Of a stretch of 64,000 nucleotides of DNA, positions 1-11,275 are shown piece after piece; the stretch's first letter is position 1, and every line of letters begins with the position of its first letter. Source of the stretch: Agelas oroides (Eukaryota > Porifera > Demospongiae > Agelasida > Agelasidae); NCBI GenBank assembly GCA_949130485.1, contig OX422192.1, positions 4,224,085 through 4,288,084 of the forward strand, read 5' to 3'. The position numbers were made by a program, and so were the translations under genes. The notes under the pieces are model-generated. The model made no database searches. It was not told the origin of the DNA and saw nothing but the letters and a program-made list of their open reading frames with translations.

Positions 1-1013
1 TGAGTTCAATTGTTAGGTCATGCGATAGAGGAACTGCAATCATTCTATTATTCCATTATACAAGTCATGTGGGGCATCTTGGAGGACAAAACAGTAGTGA
101 TTATCATACTAGTGCATTGAACTTCCCGCCCTAGCAATGCTCCTACCAGTAGCATTCATTTCTCACAGAGGTGTATAATGTCTTCACTAACCCTTTGCAT
201 AGTCTAAAGTTGAAGTTAAACGCACGAAACAGGTCTGTAGAAATGTAATTTTTGTATAATTGCTTTCCTTCAATTGCCTTCCAACATGGCAGCATGCGTA
301 CTGAAAATATTTCGAAAGTGTGGCAGCTATCATTTCAAATGCGATTCCTCTACCGGGGTATGTGAAGAAATCACACAGTCAGCATCTCAGAAAGGCTCAT
401 CTTGTTTGTTGTTATTCATGCATACATGGAAATCCCTGAACGTAATCACCAGGCTAGATGTATTAAACATTGTAACCACTCACTTGGCTATGAGCCTCTT
501 CAAGCAGCTGGGGCCTCTGTAGTCAGTTGGTGTAGTGAGGAGAAGTAAACAGGCCTGGAAGGTATAGTGGAAGATGGTCATGATACAAACTAGGTTTGCA
601 AATTTAAGAGTACAAAAATGCAAGCACTGGACAATTCCCAACCAGAAGAGTCATCCACTCAGCAGGTACATTTCAGAAAATACAAGGCCTTGTGTACAAC
701 TTATGTTCTCCGCACCTCATTAAGAAATGTACTATGGCTCCCCCCACCCCCAATCCAGTGCAGAACAAATTAAGGAGGAAGACCTAAATGCAAATTCGTA
801 ATAAGTATATAGTACAAGCTTACTTACCAGCAGTTTAAACCACTTGCAGGGCAGCGTGGAGATTGAACCTTGTGGCCTGTGTACTTCTGAACAATGAGGC
901 ATTAATAGATGGAGACAAAGGTCCTGTGTATGGATATACAAGTGATGTGAATTAATCATCTGGGGCTTTTAAATAAAAGCTTTTGTTCTCCCTATCTCGT
1001 ACCTTTCCTCTCT
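1..1013. other. Intergenic, no gene seen
   Basis: AT-rich DNA with only short scattered open frames. I see no splice-bounded coding segment, RNA gene or clear repeat here. Confidence 0.4.
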
Positions 1014-1725
1014 GTGCATATACAGCCTCCAGAACCTCCCTTCAGAACATGTCTTTGGGAAGGCCGCAGACTCACTCTGTGTACCTATCACCACCACGAT
1101 CTCTCAGACAAGAGAGAGGAGGGACAGAGAGCGATTGCTGAGATGTGTGAGCAGGGGGTGATAGAACCATCCACCAGTCCATGGGCTTCCCCTGTGGTGC
1201 TTGTTAGAAAGAAAAGCAGTGATCTAAGGTTCTGTGTTGACTATAGAATGCTCAACAGAGTCACAAGAAAAGACTCCTATCCCCTACCACGCATTGACGA
1301 GACATTGGAGGCCCTCGCTGGAGCTGAGTGGTTTTCCTCACTTGACCTAATGAGTGGCTACTGGCAGGTGGAAATGGATGAAGCATGCAAGGAGAAGACT
1401 GCCTTCTCTTCAGGAAATGGCCTGTGGCAATTTCGTGTCATGCCTTTCGGCTTATGCAATGCTCCTGCCACTTAACGATTAATGGAGCAAGTGTTGGCAG
1501 GTTTACCCCTCTCGGTTTGTCTCATCTACCTTGATGACATCTTGGTGCCTGGAAAAAATTTTGAAGATGAGATGTACAACCTCCAGCAGGTGTTTGACAG
1601 GTTACAATCTGCTGGACTGAAGCACAATCTGCTGGACTGAAGCTCTCACCAAAGAAGTGCCACCTCTTTCGGACGGAAGTGAAATTCTTGGGACATGTCA
1701 TCAGGACCAGGGTTACTCCTAGTTT
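1014..1725 (+). pseudogene. Ty3/gypsy-type reverse transcriptase fragment, broken
   Basis: The frame shows the standard Ty3/gypsy reverse transcriptase landmarks in order: a DYRMLN block, PLPRIDE, SSLDLMSGYWQ (palm aspartate), VMPFGLCNAPAT, then YLDDIL, the catalytic aspartate pair, near 1530-1545. It is not functional. A TAA stop at 1473-1475 splits it just after the FGLCNAPAT block. Near 1605-1640 a unit of about 20 bp (ACAATCTGCTGGACTGAAG) is directly repeated, which shifts the frame, after which GLKLSPKKCHLF and KFLGHVI continue in another frame. There is no gag, protease, RNase H or integrase alongside and no LTR was recognised, so this is an internal remnant. The family call is firm; the element's age and clade are unknown. 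Confidence 0.85.
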
Positions 1726-4700
1726 CAGGGTTAGGGTTTGCTTTAGGGCAATCTTGCTTTGCCTTATTTTAAAAAGGGTTTTAGTAGCTTTAATATATTC
1801 ATGAGCCAAAATTGCCACTCGATGGACGCATCTACGTGCTCACTGTAGGTAGCGTCCTAACCACCAATGTATCTCAAACCAATCTATGTCAGCTTTTGTT
1901 CAGAGCTACTCTCAAAGTCAGGCTAGACTCATGTTTGTCGCTACTCTTGGAATGGACAACTTTGACCGCACCAAAATGAATGCACATTTCAAAAAACTCA
2001 CAGCTTGTCTACGGGAGGGGCTCATTCACGAGTGCAAGCAAACATTACTATAGCCCCACCTCTCCCCCTTTAGAGTAACCCATCCGTTATCGGACACCAT
2101 CACGCGGACAGCACGATATCTCTCGGACTGCTGAACGCTATGCGTCCGTACTTGGGACGCTTCTTCACATCATCAAGACAAACAAGATAGATAACTGCCA
2201 GACTCACTCGATTAAGATCTATGCAGTCACAGCTGTAAAAGTAGCAATTGTCCGAACCATCGGTACTCGGAAAGTGACCCCTAACTGCGGACTATGTTTC
2301 TGTAGGGTTTTAGCAAATAGGTCACAGCTTCGCTACACACAAATAGCTAGCTAGCACTCCGATGTTCGATCGGAGCGTACTCTCGACCCGGAACCCACGG
2401 CAATGTTTGCGTACATGCATGCGGCTATGCAGGCGCTCGCTGGAGGGGGGCTTACAACCAACTCAATGTAAACAGCTTGGGTCGATGTCAACACTGCCTA
2501 CAACATCTCGCAAACCGAACGGGAGTGGTTTGCCCTAGCACATGGCGCGCCTTCGAAACGAAATAGGGGAAGTGTGGAACGAAGAAATGGGAACTGGGGA
2601 ACGAGGACATGGAAAGGAGAAATTCATTGATTATGTCACGGTCTAGCTAGAGTAGCCTAGGTCAGATCAGCTAGCAGCTATACGACCTTTAAAGATTTGT
2701 TGTCCGACACTTTGATGGTGTTCAGAATTAAGTGGTGTCCGGTGATTGATGAGCTACTCTATATGTCGCTAAACAACTCACGGTTCTGCTCCACACACAA
2801 CTCCTCTTCAGCTTTCTTGTCAATGGCAACGTATACAGTAGTCTACCAACGATATATGCGCATTCTAGTTAAAGCCCAGCCCAGCACTAAAGCACCGGGC
2901 CACGATCACCTACTAGGCTTGGCATACGATCGCAAGACCTGGGCCTGCCCAATGAGTACAGTCTTGAGATACAAGGCCGTAGCCTCCATATAGCATGATG
3001 CAGCCTCCATATAGCATGATGCACCACATGCTGTTGAAGACTCTGTGCTGGACAGGTGGCAGAGTCCAGCATACTTGCTCCTGTCCTGAGGAAAGGTTGA
3101 CAGTATACTATATCATACTTTTTACTAGAGTTATTCTGATAATAAGGTTGGTAAGGTTAATTATGTGCATGTGGTTGCTATATACATGCATGATCTATTT
3201 TGGTCTGTGGTGTTTCTTCATTTCCCTACAAAATAAAGCATTGTGTTTAGGCCTAAACCTAACCCAAAACACCACCTCCCTTGAACTTTTGATAACCAGT
3301 ATGCACCATCACATAGATTAGGAATATTAAGAGCCTAAAATTACTGTGTCCATCAAGTTAGTTTTACTTAGCTGCAGGACCAGCAGTCACAAGTGCATAG
3401 TCTGTTGTGGGAGCTATTTATAGCCATACTCAACTTCAAGCACACACAGAATAAGGACCTTTTTTCAGATGTATAGGCACACTGTGGTCACCACTTCACA
3501 TTCAAACTCTTGTGTAGCTAGGCAGGCATGACCCATTGTCCTCTTTCTCCCCTCCATCTCCTTCCGGCCCCTCCCATCAATCCATCCATCAGGAAACTAC
3601 ATCAAACAGTATGCAACTACCATTTACTCAGGTGGTTGCACCAAAAACATAGCACAAGGTATTCCTCGGAAGAATTCGAAATTGGCATTCAGAAGACAAC
3701 AGATGCACAAAAAAAACGCTATAAATTTTTTAATGCCACCCCCCTCCACTCACACACACACCCTGACCCTTGGAAAATCACTTTGTGTACTTCTCAGAGG
3801 CAACTCATTCTGGGCTACAAAATCCAATTATAAGATTTAAAATAGTAGTTTCAGTGGCTGTAGTGACTCTGCCATGCAGGGCTGAACTGATAAAATGTGC
3901 ACGCTACCTCACTATAAGAGGGCATCTACCAACTATTTTTCAAAACAAAATGTTAACTTGTGACCCCCATCCCTTTCATAACAGTATGTCGACTGTCTGT
4001 CAGACTCCCTCAAATAGTAGATAGGGCTCCCAACGGAAAACTTTAAGGTGCAAATCTGTTGCGCTAGAACTAAATATCTATCTGAGATACATAATAGCCA
4101 GACTATAATAGTTTGAGTACAGAGTTACTTTTTTGGCCAATTTGTTCAAGACTCAAAAGCAAGGCATGGGCAAAACGGTTCAAGTGACTTTGAAGCTTCA
4201 CTATGAAACCATTGTAAAGGGGGAGAACCACAAAACGAATGTCACATTTTTTTTTTTGGGGGGGGGGGGGGGATAAAATTGCTTGTAGATGCCCCCTAAT
4301 ATACTCCCAAGCTTCAGACAATATACTTTGTTATAATTCTCCGTTTGCTTTTATTGTGCAATCTCTGTATGATCTCTTTGTCTCTCTCCTCACTGAAGTG
4401 TGCCATATGACATCTGTGTCAAACTCCACCTACCTTTACCTGGGAACTCATTCTCCACTCATTTTTCCATCACTGAAAATGATGCATGGATGGACATCGT
4501 CGTTAGCAAATTTTGGAATAGAATATATGTGTGGGTATCCTTTGATGTCAAAGTATTCAATTCCCCAGTCACCCCTCTAATCGATCCACCCATATAGCAG
4601 CAACCTACAGATGACATGAGTATAAAAAAATGTTCAGATATGGCCATGAAATATGTAAAGTTGAGCATGCCTCCTTTATTCATTGTGTAGTCAAGCACTG

Positions 4701-5080
4701 TCAGAGGAGCATCTTGAAACACTGCCAGCAGAGAAATACATATACAAACCCTTGCATCCAAACCACAGGGCTATTTACAGATCGGTTTGAACTTCTACAC
4801 TCAATCTGTGCACAAGGTCATTGCTGAAATATCCAGGCTGCATTGATCTTGATGTAGCAGAACTTGCTATCGCTGAAGGAAATGAGTCTACGCACTAAAT
4901 TCAGTTTTATTTTTTTACTCATTATTATTTGTATACATGCTCATGTTCTTAATTTGTACTACGTACACTATTTTTGTTCTCCACTGATCGAGACATACCC
5001 ACTACTTGGTTAGACTTTCCCTTCCCGCTGTAGCTTGACTCCACTTACACATAACACTATGTACAAAGTTAAAAGGTTTT
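1726..5080. other. Intergenic, no supported gene
   Basis: Short open frames only. A 21-bp segment (CATATAGCATGATGCAGCC and neighbouring bases) is duplicated in tandem near 2985-3025, and a poly-T/poly-G run lies at 4247-4272. On the minus strand at about 4480-4590 a 40-codon frame (…IPKFANDDVHPCIIF…) looks protein-like but has no partner exons. Confidence 0.3.
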
Positions 5081-5709
5081 CTGAGTGAAAACAAGCGCAT
5101 GTAGGAATAGAGTCCTCAAAAACCAACCAAACTAAATGGGAATGATACCACAATATTTTCACACCATCCCTACGTCTTGTGCCATTTTGCCAACTATATC
5201 TTATGTTTGTTAGTTGCATGCATAGGATGATTGTGGAAGGCAGTGGAGTGAGTATAGCACTGGGTGTATATATGGTGCTGGGTGCATATATATTGCATGT
5301 TGATGTGCATGGAATTATGTTGTCGATGGCTGCAACTTAATTGCTAGTGGGCATGGCAGATACTGTCTGTCTTGTATGCAGAAGCTGAGGAGTGCACAAG
5401 CAGTGCTGAGTCAGTATGGCATATTGGAGTGTGAGTTATGTTGTGAACTTTTACTGCTGCCAAACATGGCAGATATGGGTTGTCTTGTATGCGGAAGGCT
5501 GTGGAGTGGGTAATGCTGAGTGCCTTGCTGATGTGTAGTTATGCATTTATTTAATTAATTGGTGTGAATAGGCTAATGTGCATGTACAGAGTTTTATGGT
5601 GTGTGTAGTTGGGATGGTGTGAAACTATTGTGGTGTCATTCCTATCTTGTTTGTTTGGTTTTTGGGGGTTCCATGTCCGGCATCCCTACATGCGCTTGTT
5701 TTCATTCAG
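5081..5709. mobile_element. Inverted-repeat (foldback) element
   Basis: The left arm (5081 to about 5175) and right arm (about 5605-5709) are imperfect reverse complements over roughly 95 bp. They share, for example, GAAAACAAGCGCATGTAGG on the left against its complement on the right, an AAAAACCAA block and a CACCATCCC block. There is no coding capacity between them. This is the architecture of a non-autonomous foldback or MITE-type element. No target-site duplication was identified, so the superfamily is open. Confidence 0.65.
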
Positions 5710-7049
5710 CTGTGCGTCCTGAATAATATCATCATCTAACAAAATGGCATATAGCAGCAAGCTAAGTGTGGGGTTACCTGAGAATTGCCCACTATAGTTC
5801 AATAGTGAGTGCAATGCCCAGTGATTTCTGCTGATGTTTTTGGTGTTTGAAATGTTGTAATAGCTTCATTATTGTGCTGTCCTGGTGGAAGGAAGAGAGA
5901 AAGAAGTCAGAAGATAGATGATTTGCTCCTAGCTTTTTGTGACTTGCTGGTCTGGTACTGTACTGTTCTCGAGATTCCAGACACCGGCACGCAACAGACA
6001 TGCATGCACAGGCAGCAAGCAGCTGCGGCTAGTGGTTTGCAGTGACGGAGTTTCAATTGTGACTGCACTGAAAAGTGTCCAGAAATATATACTGGGTGCC
6101 TAAGAACGTTCTAGAATTGTAGACAATACACATGCAGACAACAGCTGAAATATTGTTATTGTAAACATTATCTACACAGATAAATGGCTCTCCAGTTCTG
6201 ATCAATAAACAATATAGTTCAGCCGTCACAGTACTTTAGCGATGCTTTCCAGTACAATGCTGTTGCTCATGAAAGCACTCGATAATGATTGATGTGGTTC
6301 ATAGTGTTGAGTCCAAATGATATAACAGTACAAAATTGCATAACGGTCAAAACTAGTCAAAATTTTGATCAATAGCCTTACAACACACATCAAAATTTAA
6401 TTGAAGCATTTTGATTCCTCTGTCCAGTTCTGCTGGTAAGAACGTCCATATTTCGGAAAGCCATATCTTGAGGTAAAATGAAGGTGATCCAGGCAATTTT
6501 TTCAATTGTTCTAAGGCTGTTCTTTAAGCCAGTAATTCTAACTTTTCTGCATTGAAAAATTTTATGGACACACTACTCATAGAGAACTAGCTAACGCAGA
6601 CATTTCCAGCATGTCATTTAAATGTGGCCACCATTTTATTTTTGGGCCATCTCTACATATGCCTGATATGGCGTACGGTAGTACACCATGATATGACTTC
6701 ATGTTTCCTACTTGGTGCAACTTTCACTTCTGTCTATATACTACATCACCTGTGTATTCTTTATCCCCTGCAAGTTCAGTGTACACAGTTGCATGGCTTG
6801 TGTAAACTCTGTGTAAACTCTGCTATCCAGCTTGCTAACTAGTTTACACAACCTCTGTGACTTGGCTTCTGTTGATGCTTGCAAGTGCAAGCAGAATGGC
6901 GCTTCAGCACAATTTCATTGAACACTTTCACGCTGTGGTGCAGTTACTATTGAAAACCTCAAATTTGCAGCAATAGTAAAAGATGAATAGCATACAAAAG
7001 CTATTAATCATATAGTATATGGGTACCAAAACCAAACAAAAACTAAAAG

Positions 7050-7670
7050 TTACGCTGACTCTGCATTTGTCTCGCCAGACTCTTGCGGTTCTGTGCAGCT
7101 GACAATCAGGTTGATCTTGGCAGTTCCCGAGGAGGACATGGCTCCCTGAACAGTGAAGGGCCCAAACTCCCTGGTAGTGTAGTTGTTATCACCTTTTATC
7201 ATCGGGTTGTCTCCATTCACTTGCAGCAACTCCTTGTAGGTCTGCAGGTTTGCTTCCACCACATTATCTGAGTTGATCACAACATTCCAGCTGTTGGACG
7301 ATATCATAGGACTGCGAAACATCAGTGCCAGACTGTATTTTTTTCCAGAATCCTTCCACTGGTAAGTGATCACTCCTGCAATTCCACTGAAGGTCCATTT
7401 TTTCTTATGCACCTCATACTCCACTTCCTTCCCATTTGCAATTTCCAAAGGCAGGATATCTTCAGCCATGCCCGAATCCAGAAAGATCCTTGGATTCTTC
7501 CACGGTTGCTTAGTGTTGTTAGTCAACTTTATGACGACTTTGCGGGATTCGTCTTTTGCCACGTCAAGCACGCCGCTCGCAGCCTTACCGGCGCCCGATT
7601 TTACTGCACCTACTCCAGCGCTCACACCATCCTTCTCCAGATCTGCGACGATCTCATTTCCATCAGCCAT
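7050..7670 (-). CDS. Actinoporin-like protein (pore-forming/fungal-lectin-like fold), single exon
   Basis: A complete 206-aa intronless frame; the ATG (7668-7670) is the first in the frame and TAA is at 7050-7052. Residues 15-38 form a Gly/Ala/Lys-rich amphipathic segment. Residues 44-60 (KVVIKLTNNTKQPWKNP), the SG at 66-67, ILPLEIANGKEVEYEV at 72-87, GIAGVITYQW at 96-105 and the SSNSWNV loop near 124-130 follow the beta-sandwich order of the actinoporin superfamily. That superfamily includes sea-anemone cytolysins, actinoporin-like proteins of many animals and plants, and related fungal lectins. The aromatic loop corresponds in position to the lipid-headgroup site of the family. No signal peptide is seen, unlike secreted venom members, so an intracellular or non-classically exported protein is possible. 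Whether it forms pores or only binds membrane or glycans cannot be told. It is isolated among transposons. Confidence 0.75.
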   Translation of the reverse strand: MADGNEIVADLEKDGVSAGVGAVKSGAGKAASGVLDVAKDESRKVVIKLTNNTKQPWKNPRIFLDSGMAEDILPLEIANGKEVEYEVHKKKWTFSGIAGVITYQWKDSGKKYSLALMFRSPMISSNSWNVVINSDNVVEANLQTYKELLQVNGDNPMIKGDNNYTTREFGPFTVQGAMSSSGTAKINLIVSCTEPQESGETNAESA

Positions 7671-7969
7671 TTCGCCTATGTATGTACTAAGCTGTATAGA
7701 GAGATTCTGGACAGTTCGGCGGGGAAGTCTGTGCTAAGCAACCGACGCCGGGAGTTGTTTTTTTTTCTTTTAATGAATGCAGCAGGTGACTTTGCGGTCT
7801 CAACTGTACAAACACACTCGTGATCGCGCTACTGCGCAGGTGCAGTATACGTATTCATGGACCTAGGGTACACAGTTCACCAGATACTCGATCACAGTAA
7901 TTCCACGCAGTGGAAGTGGAAGATACTTTAGGCTAGGAGGCTGAATCATGACTGCGTGCGTACTAAGTA

Positions 7970-8069
7970 GCCTCGTTCCCTGGCCTTCTCGGCTCCAGTT
8001 TTTTTTATCGCTTGCAGATCACGCGCATACGATAAAAAACTAGAGCCGGGGAAGGCCGGGGAACGAGAC
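7970..8069. mobile_element. 100-bp palindromic MITE (TA…GCCTCGTTCCC family)
   Basis: The left half GCCTCGTTCCCTGGCCTTCT is mirrored by GGAAGGCCGGGGAACGAG on the right, with a second matched pair (GGCTCCAG/CTAGAGCC and TTTTTATCG/CGATAAAAA). The whole unit is nearly one hairpin. The terminal sequence matches the family found repeatedly at 31-64 kb. Confidence 0.7.
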
Positions 8070-8111
8070 AATGCGTAAGCACTTACACCTGGGGGTGGAG
8101 GTGTTACAATT

Positions 8112-8946
8112 GGGCCACTCTAAAAGTAGGAATGAGGAAATGAGAAATGGGAAATGAGGAAATGAAGAAATGGGAAGAAGGTACATTGCATTTCACTCAG
8201 CAAACTGCTGACGTTTTGTTACTGCTGCAGTCATCAAATATGATGATAGTCAATGTCCATCCAGACACTCATTGAGAGATCTTCTTTGCCTTACAGTTGG
8301 CACCAAAGGCATTGCATCACGGTCTGCAAGCTAGCTCTATGTGTATGTACTTCACTTTTCAATCTGTTAGCTTTCATACTTTGTTCCAACTTTCTACAAG
8401 GAGTCATTTTGAGGCTTCTTCAGTTTCTTGCATTGTTGTGGATATACATATAACATGTAAATATACAGCACTATTATTTACAACCACATGACTTTGTATT
8501 ATTGCATCTATAATACAAGTTCACAAAACTTGTGCCTATTTGCGGTCATTCTTCAGTGGATAGTACTGGATACACACCAGCTATGGAGAAATTATATTAT
8601 TACTGTGTGTGAAATTATAGTTTGCATGCAATGGGTGGAGGAGGGAACGTACAACAGTTTATACCTATACTGACAAAGTAGATATATGCACACACTCCAG
8701 TTCTTCAATCCATGCTACTGCTAGTGCTGATTCATTCCTCCTGCTTTCCTCACCAGAAGGGTCTGAGAACAAAACTATAGGCCTACTCCCTCTAGCTAAT
8801 ACTTGAGCTAATTTGCACACTCTATACTGTCCTATTTTACAATTCACCACTTGTGTTGTATTACTCAGTGTTGCCGTTCCATTTCCCCATTTCCCCGTTT
8901 CCCATTTCTCATTTCCCATTTCCCGTTCCTACTTTTAGAGTGACCC
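8112..8946. mobile_element. Non-autonomous TIR transposon, 9-bp target duplication
   Basis: A perfect 9-bp direct repeat, GTTACAATT, flanks the unit (8103-8111 and 8947-8955). The termini are inverted: GGGCCACTCTAAAAGTAGGA on the left against the complement of CCTACTTTTAGAGTGACCC on the right. They continue into subterminal GGAAATGRGAAATGGGAAATG-like runs on both sides. The interior has no convincing coding frame. A 9-bp duplication is typical of Mutator-like elements, but the ends alone do not prove that superfamily. Related end sequence occurs near 2065 and 2560-2625. Confidence 0.8.
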
Positions 8947-9217
8947 GTTACAATTAGGGGCTCTAAGATTGTGTCTGGGACATATATATATTTTTGGCCC
9001 AAAATCAATATTACTCGTAGTAACTGTTTACTGTCTTCAACAAATGATTAAAGCTACCAGTGGACCACCATGACGTAGTCTGCAACCCAATACTCTGATA
9101 CCTGTGAAGAGTGTATGATGTTAGCATTACATGTATCTTTGTGATTGTTGTCCACTGTGAGTTGTAAATATCTGCAACAATTGCTATGATAACTATAGCT
9201 AGCTAAGGACATACAAT

Positions 9218-9522
9218 CAGTCTCTTTTTAGGAGGAGGTTGTGTCTTGGTTTTGGGCTTCGAGTCACTCTCAGAGTCAGATTCACTGAGTCTGAAGGTAA
9301 ATTTAGTGCATGATAAATCCTCAATCTACACTGATTGACAGCTGTCTTGATGACCAATCCAGTTTTAGGGTTGGATAGTCTGTAAACCCCCTTTCTAAGT
9401 GACTCATGGATGGAGTAAGGTCCTAGCGACCGTGGTGCCAGTTTGTCACCCTTCCTAGACTCCTTTCTTTAGGAGCACTTGTGTTCCTACAACAAATTCC
9501 TGGGATACATGGAAAAAGCAGT
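9218..9522 (-). pseudogene. Ty3-type integrase C-terminal remnant
   Basis: On the minus strand 9520-9333 reads KGDKLAPRSLGPYSIHE…KGVYRLSNPKTG. This has the GDxV/L-x-P-R-x-LGPY-I pattern of the SH3-like C-terminal part of retroelement integrases. One frame change precedes it (EFVVGTQVLLKK lies in another frame). Further downstream (9300-9218) a Ser/Asp then Lys/Pro-rich tail (LSESDSESDSKPKTKTQ) could be the polyprotein end. It is on the opposite strand to the reverse transcriptase fragment at 1.0-1.7 kb, so it is a separate insertion. Confidence 0.5.
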
Positions 9523-10740
9523 AGTCACTCTTCGGATAAGTACATCATTTAGACAGAATTAGTCTGAATCATGCATAGTCCAGACAGAATCAAAAACTGC
9601 CTACCTGTGGGTCGGAGTCCTTTTGATCGTGGTAGAATTTGTCTTTCTTTTGTGTTGCATTGAATTTCCTTTTTGGCTTCATAGATGTTCTATCTTAGCT
9701 CTCCCATCCTGGCAGCATACTGCAATATCTTATCAGGATCCCAACTAGATGGTTGTCATCGTCATCGTCGTAGGCCCAGTATGGCATGCCTCAATGATCC
9801 TCTTCTTCTCCTCACTTCTTGCGCATATCTTCATGGTTCTTCTCCTTTGGCAGTGCATTTCCTATAGCTAATACAGGATGCCATGCAGCCTCAGTATTGT
9901 GGTTGTTTCTGCATTTTCATCACAGGTTTGCCTTTTTGCCCTTTGCAATTCCCTCGGGATATTTGCTGTGTGAAATAGCTATATTTTTCTACGTCCACAA
10001 ACTCACCTATACTTCTCTAACTGAGTGATGTCGGATAGTAAGCTTGAGCATCTTATCGCCTTAGTGTTTAAGGCATTTGATTTGCCCATGCATAGATCGA
10101 TGATTTACCCCCTGACAGCATGTATATCTCACAGGACACCATGATGCGATCAAAGGTTGGTCAAAGTGAGTTCACAGTATGCTCTATCTGGATGTTTGGT
10201 GGGGAGTCACACTATCCCCAGAGGAGTCATTCCACCCTTAGGATCAATGACTGGGGAGTCACTCATCCCTTTGACACCGGATCTGAAATCCTAAACATCA
10301 CTTGGATAATAAATAATTTCCTGTTTTGCATGTAGAAACTTAGCTGACTTCCAATTAAAATTTCTTCTAAAGTCACAATCTTTAGGGACACTTTATAACT
10401 AACACAGAATATGGAATAACTTTGATTGACCGGTGTCCGCGTGATATAGGGCCTCCCAAATCGCGGGCCCTGGGCCCCATATCTCTATAGATATGGGGTC
10501 GGGAGGGGGGGCCTAATACACTAGTGATATGGGGCCTTGAGGGCCCCAGAACTCTTTTGATATGGGGTCACTTCAGTGATTTGGGGTCCCTGAGATATAT
10601 CAGCACCCAAATGAAAAGCTAAGTACAGGAGAGCAAGGTATAATCTTGTACATTTCAGGCCAGGCCATCATTGAAGTCAAGATTGAGTGCCCTGTTAGAT
10701 TATCTCCCCTCAGCTGTAAATAAACACATGTTTGATGGTA
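9523..10740. other. Intergenic, degenerate repeat material
   Basis: No supported gene. 10437-10600 contains repeated GGGGCC/ATATGGGG phrases (GATATGGGGTC, GGGCCCCATATC) that recur at 11580-11690, probably the two ends or copies of one element. The rest is unassigned. Confidence 0.3.
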
Positions 10741-10769
10741 CAAAGTGAAATAGAAAGTGAAAATTAAAG

Positions 10770-10852
10770 ACAGCAGCCACCAGAAATCAAAACCCAGGGC
10801 CCTGACATGAGCTAGCTCCCAGTGCTCTAGCCACTGAGCTAAAATCACCTAC
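10770..10852 (-). mobile_element. tRNA-derived SINE head (minus strand)
   Basis: The minus strand reads TTTAGCTCAGTGGCTAGAGC (a good pol III A box with tRNA D-arm character). About 40 bp on comes GGGTTTTGATTTC in the B-box position. No acceptor-stem pairing or anticodon arm typical of a working tRNA was found, and a TTTCACTTTC-type tail follows. Best read as a tRNA-related SINE. Confidence 0.55.
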
Positions 10853-10855
10853 CAG

Positions 10856-11160
10856 GCACCTGGCAGCCCTTCAATCCCACTGCACAGGTGCACGGTACTG
10901 AATGCTTCAGCCGCAACACCTGGCAGCCCTTCAATCCCATTGCACAGGTGCACGGTACTGAATGCTTCAGCCGCAACACCTGGCAGCCCTTCAATCCCAT
11001 TGCACAGGTGCACGGTACTGAAATGCTTCAGCCGCAACGCCTGGCAGCCCTTCCAGTCCCGCTGCACAGTTGCACGATACTGAATGCTTCAGTCGCAACA
11101 CCTAGCAGCCCTTCAATCCCACTGCACAGGTGCACGGTACTGAACGCAACACCTGGCAGC
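10856..11160. repeat. 60-bp tandem repeat, five copies
   Basis: A unit of 60-61 bp (CTGGCAGCCCTTCAATCCCA, then TGCACAGGTGCACGGTACTG, then AATGCTTCAGCCGCAACAC) is repeated about five times, near 10858, 10918, 10978, 11039 and 11100. The first three copies are almost identical, the later ones have drifted, and the last is cut short. The array lies between two outward-facing tRNA-like SINE heads. Confidence 0.9.
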
Positions 11161-11164
11161 CAGT

Positions 11165-11275
11165 GGTCATATTTGTAGCTCAGGGGTGGAGCATCAGCAC
11201 CTCAAAACAGGAGCCTTGAGTTTGATTCTGGGAGACTGCCGGTTTTTCACTCTTTTCTGTTTCATCTTACATAGA
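11165..11275 (+). mobile_element. tRNA-derived SINE (plus strand)
   Basis: TGTAGCTCAGGGGTGGAGC (A box, 11174-11192) and GAGTTTGATTCTGG (B box, 11218-11231) are spaced as in a tRNA. They are followed by a non-tRNA tail beginning ACTGCCGGTTTTTCACTCTT. The same tail phrase (ACTGCCAGTTTTTCACT) follows the copy at 56.36 kb, which supports one SINE family. Confidence 0.6.

Noticed and set aside
10775..10852. Functional tRNA gene on the minus strand
   Set aside because: A and B boxes are present but there is no convincing acceptor stem or anticodon arm; it fits a SINE head better.
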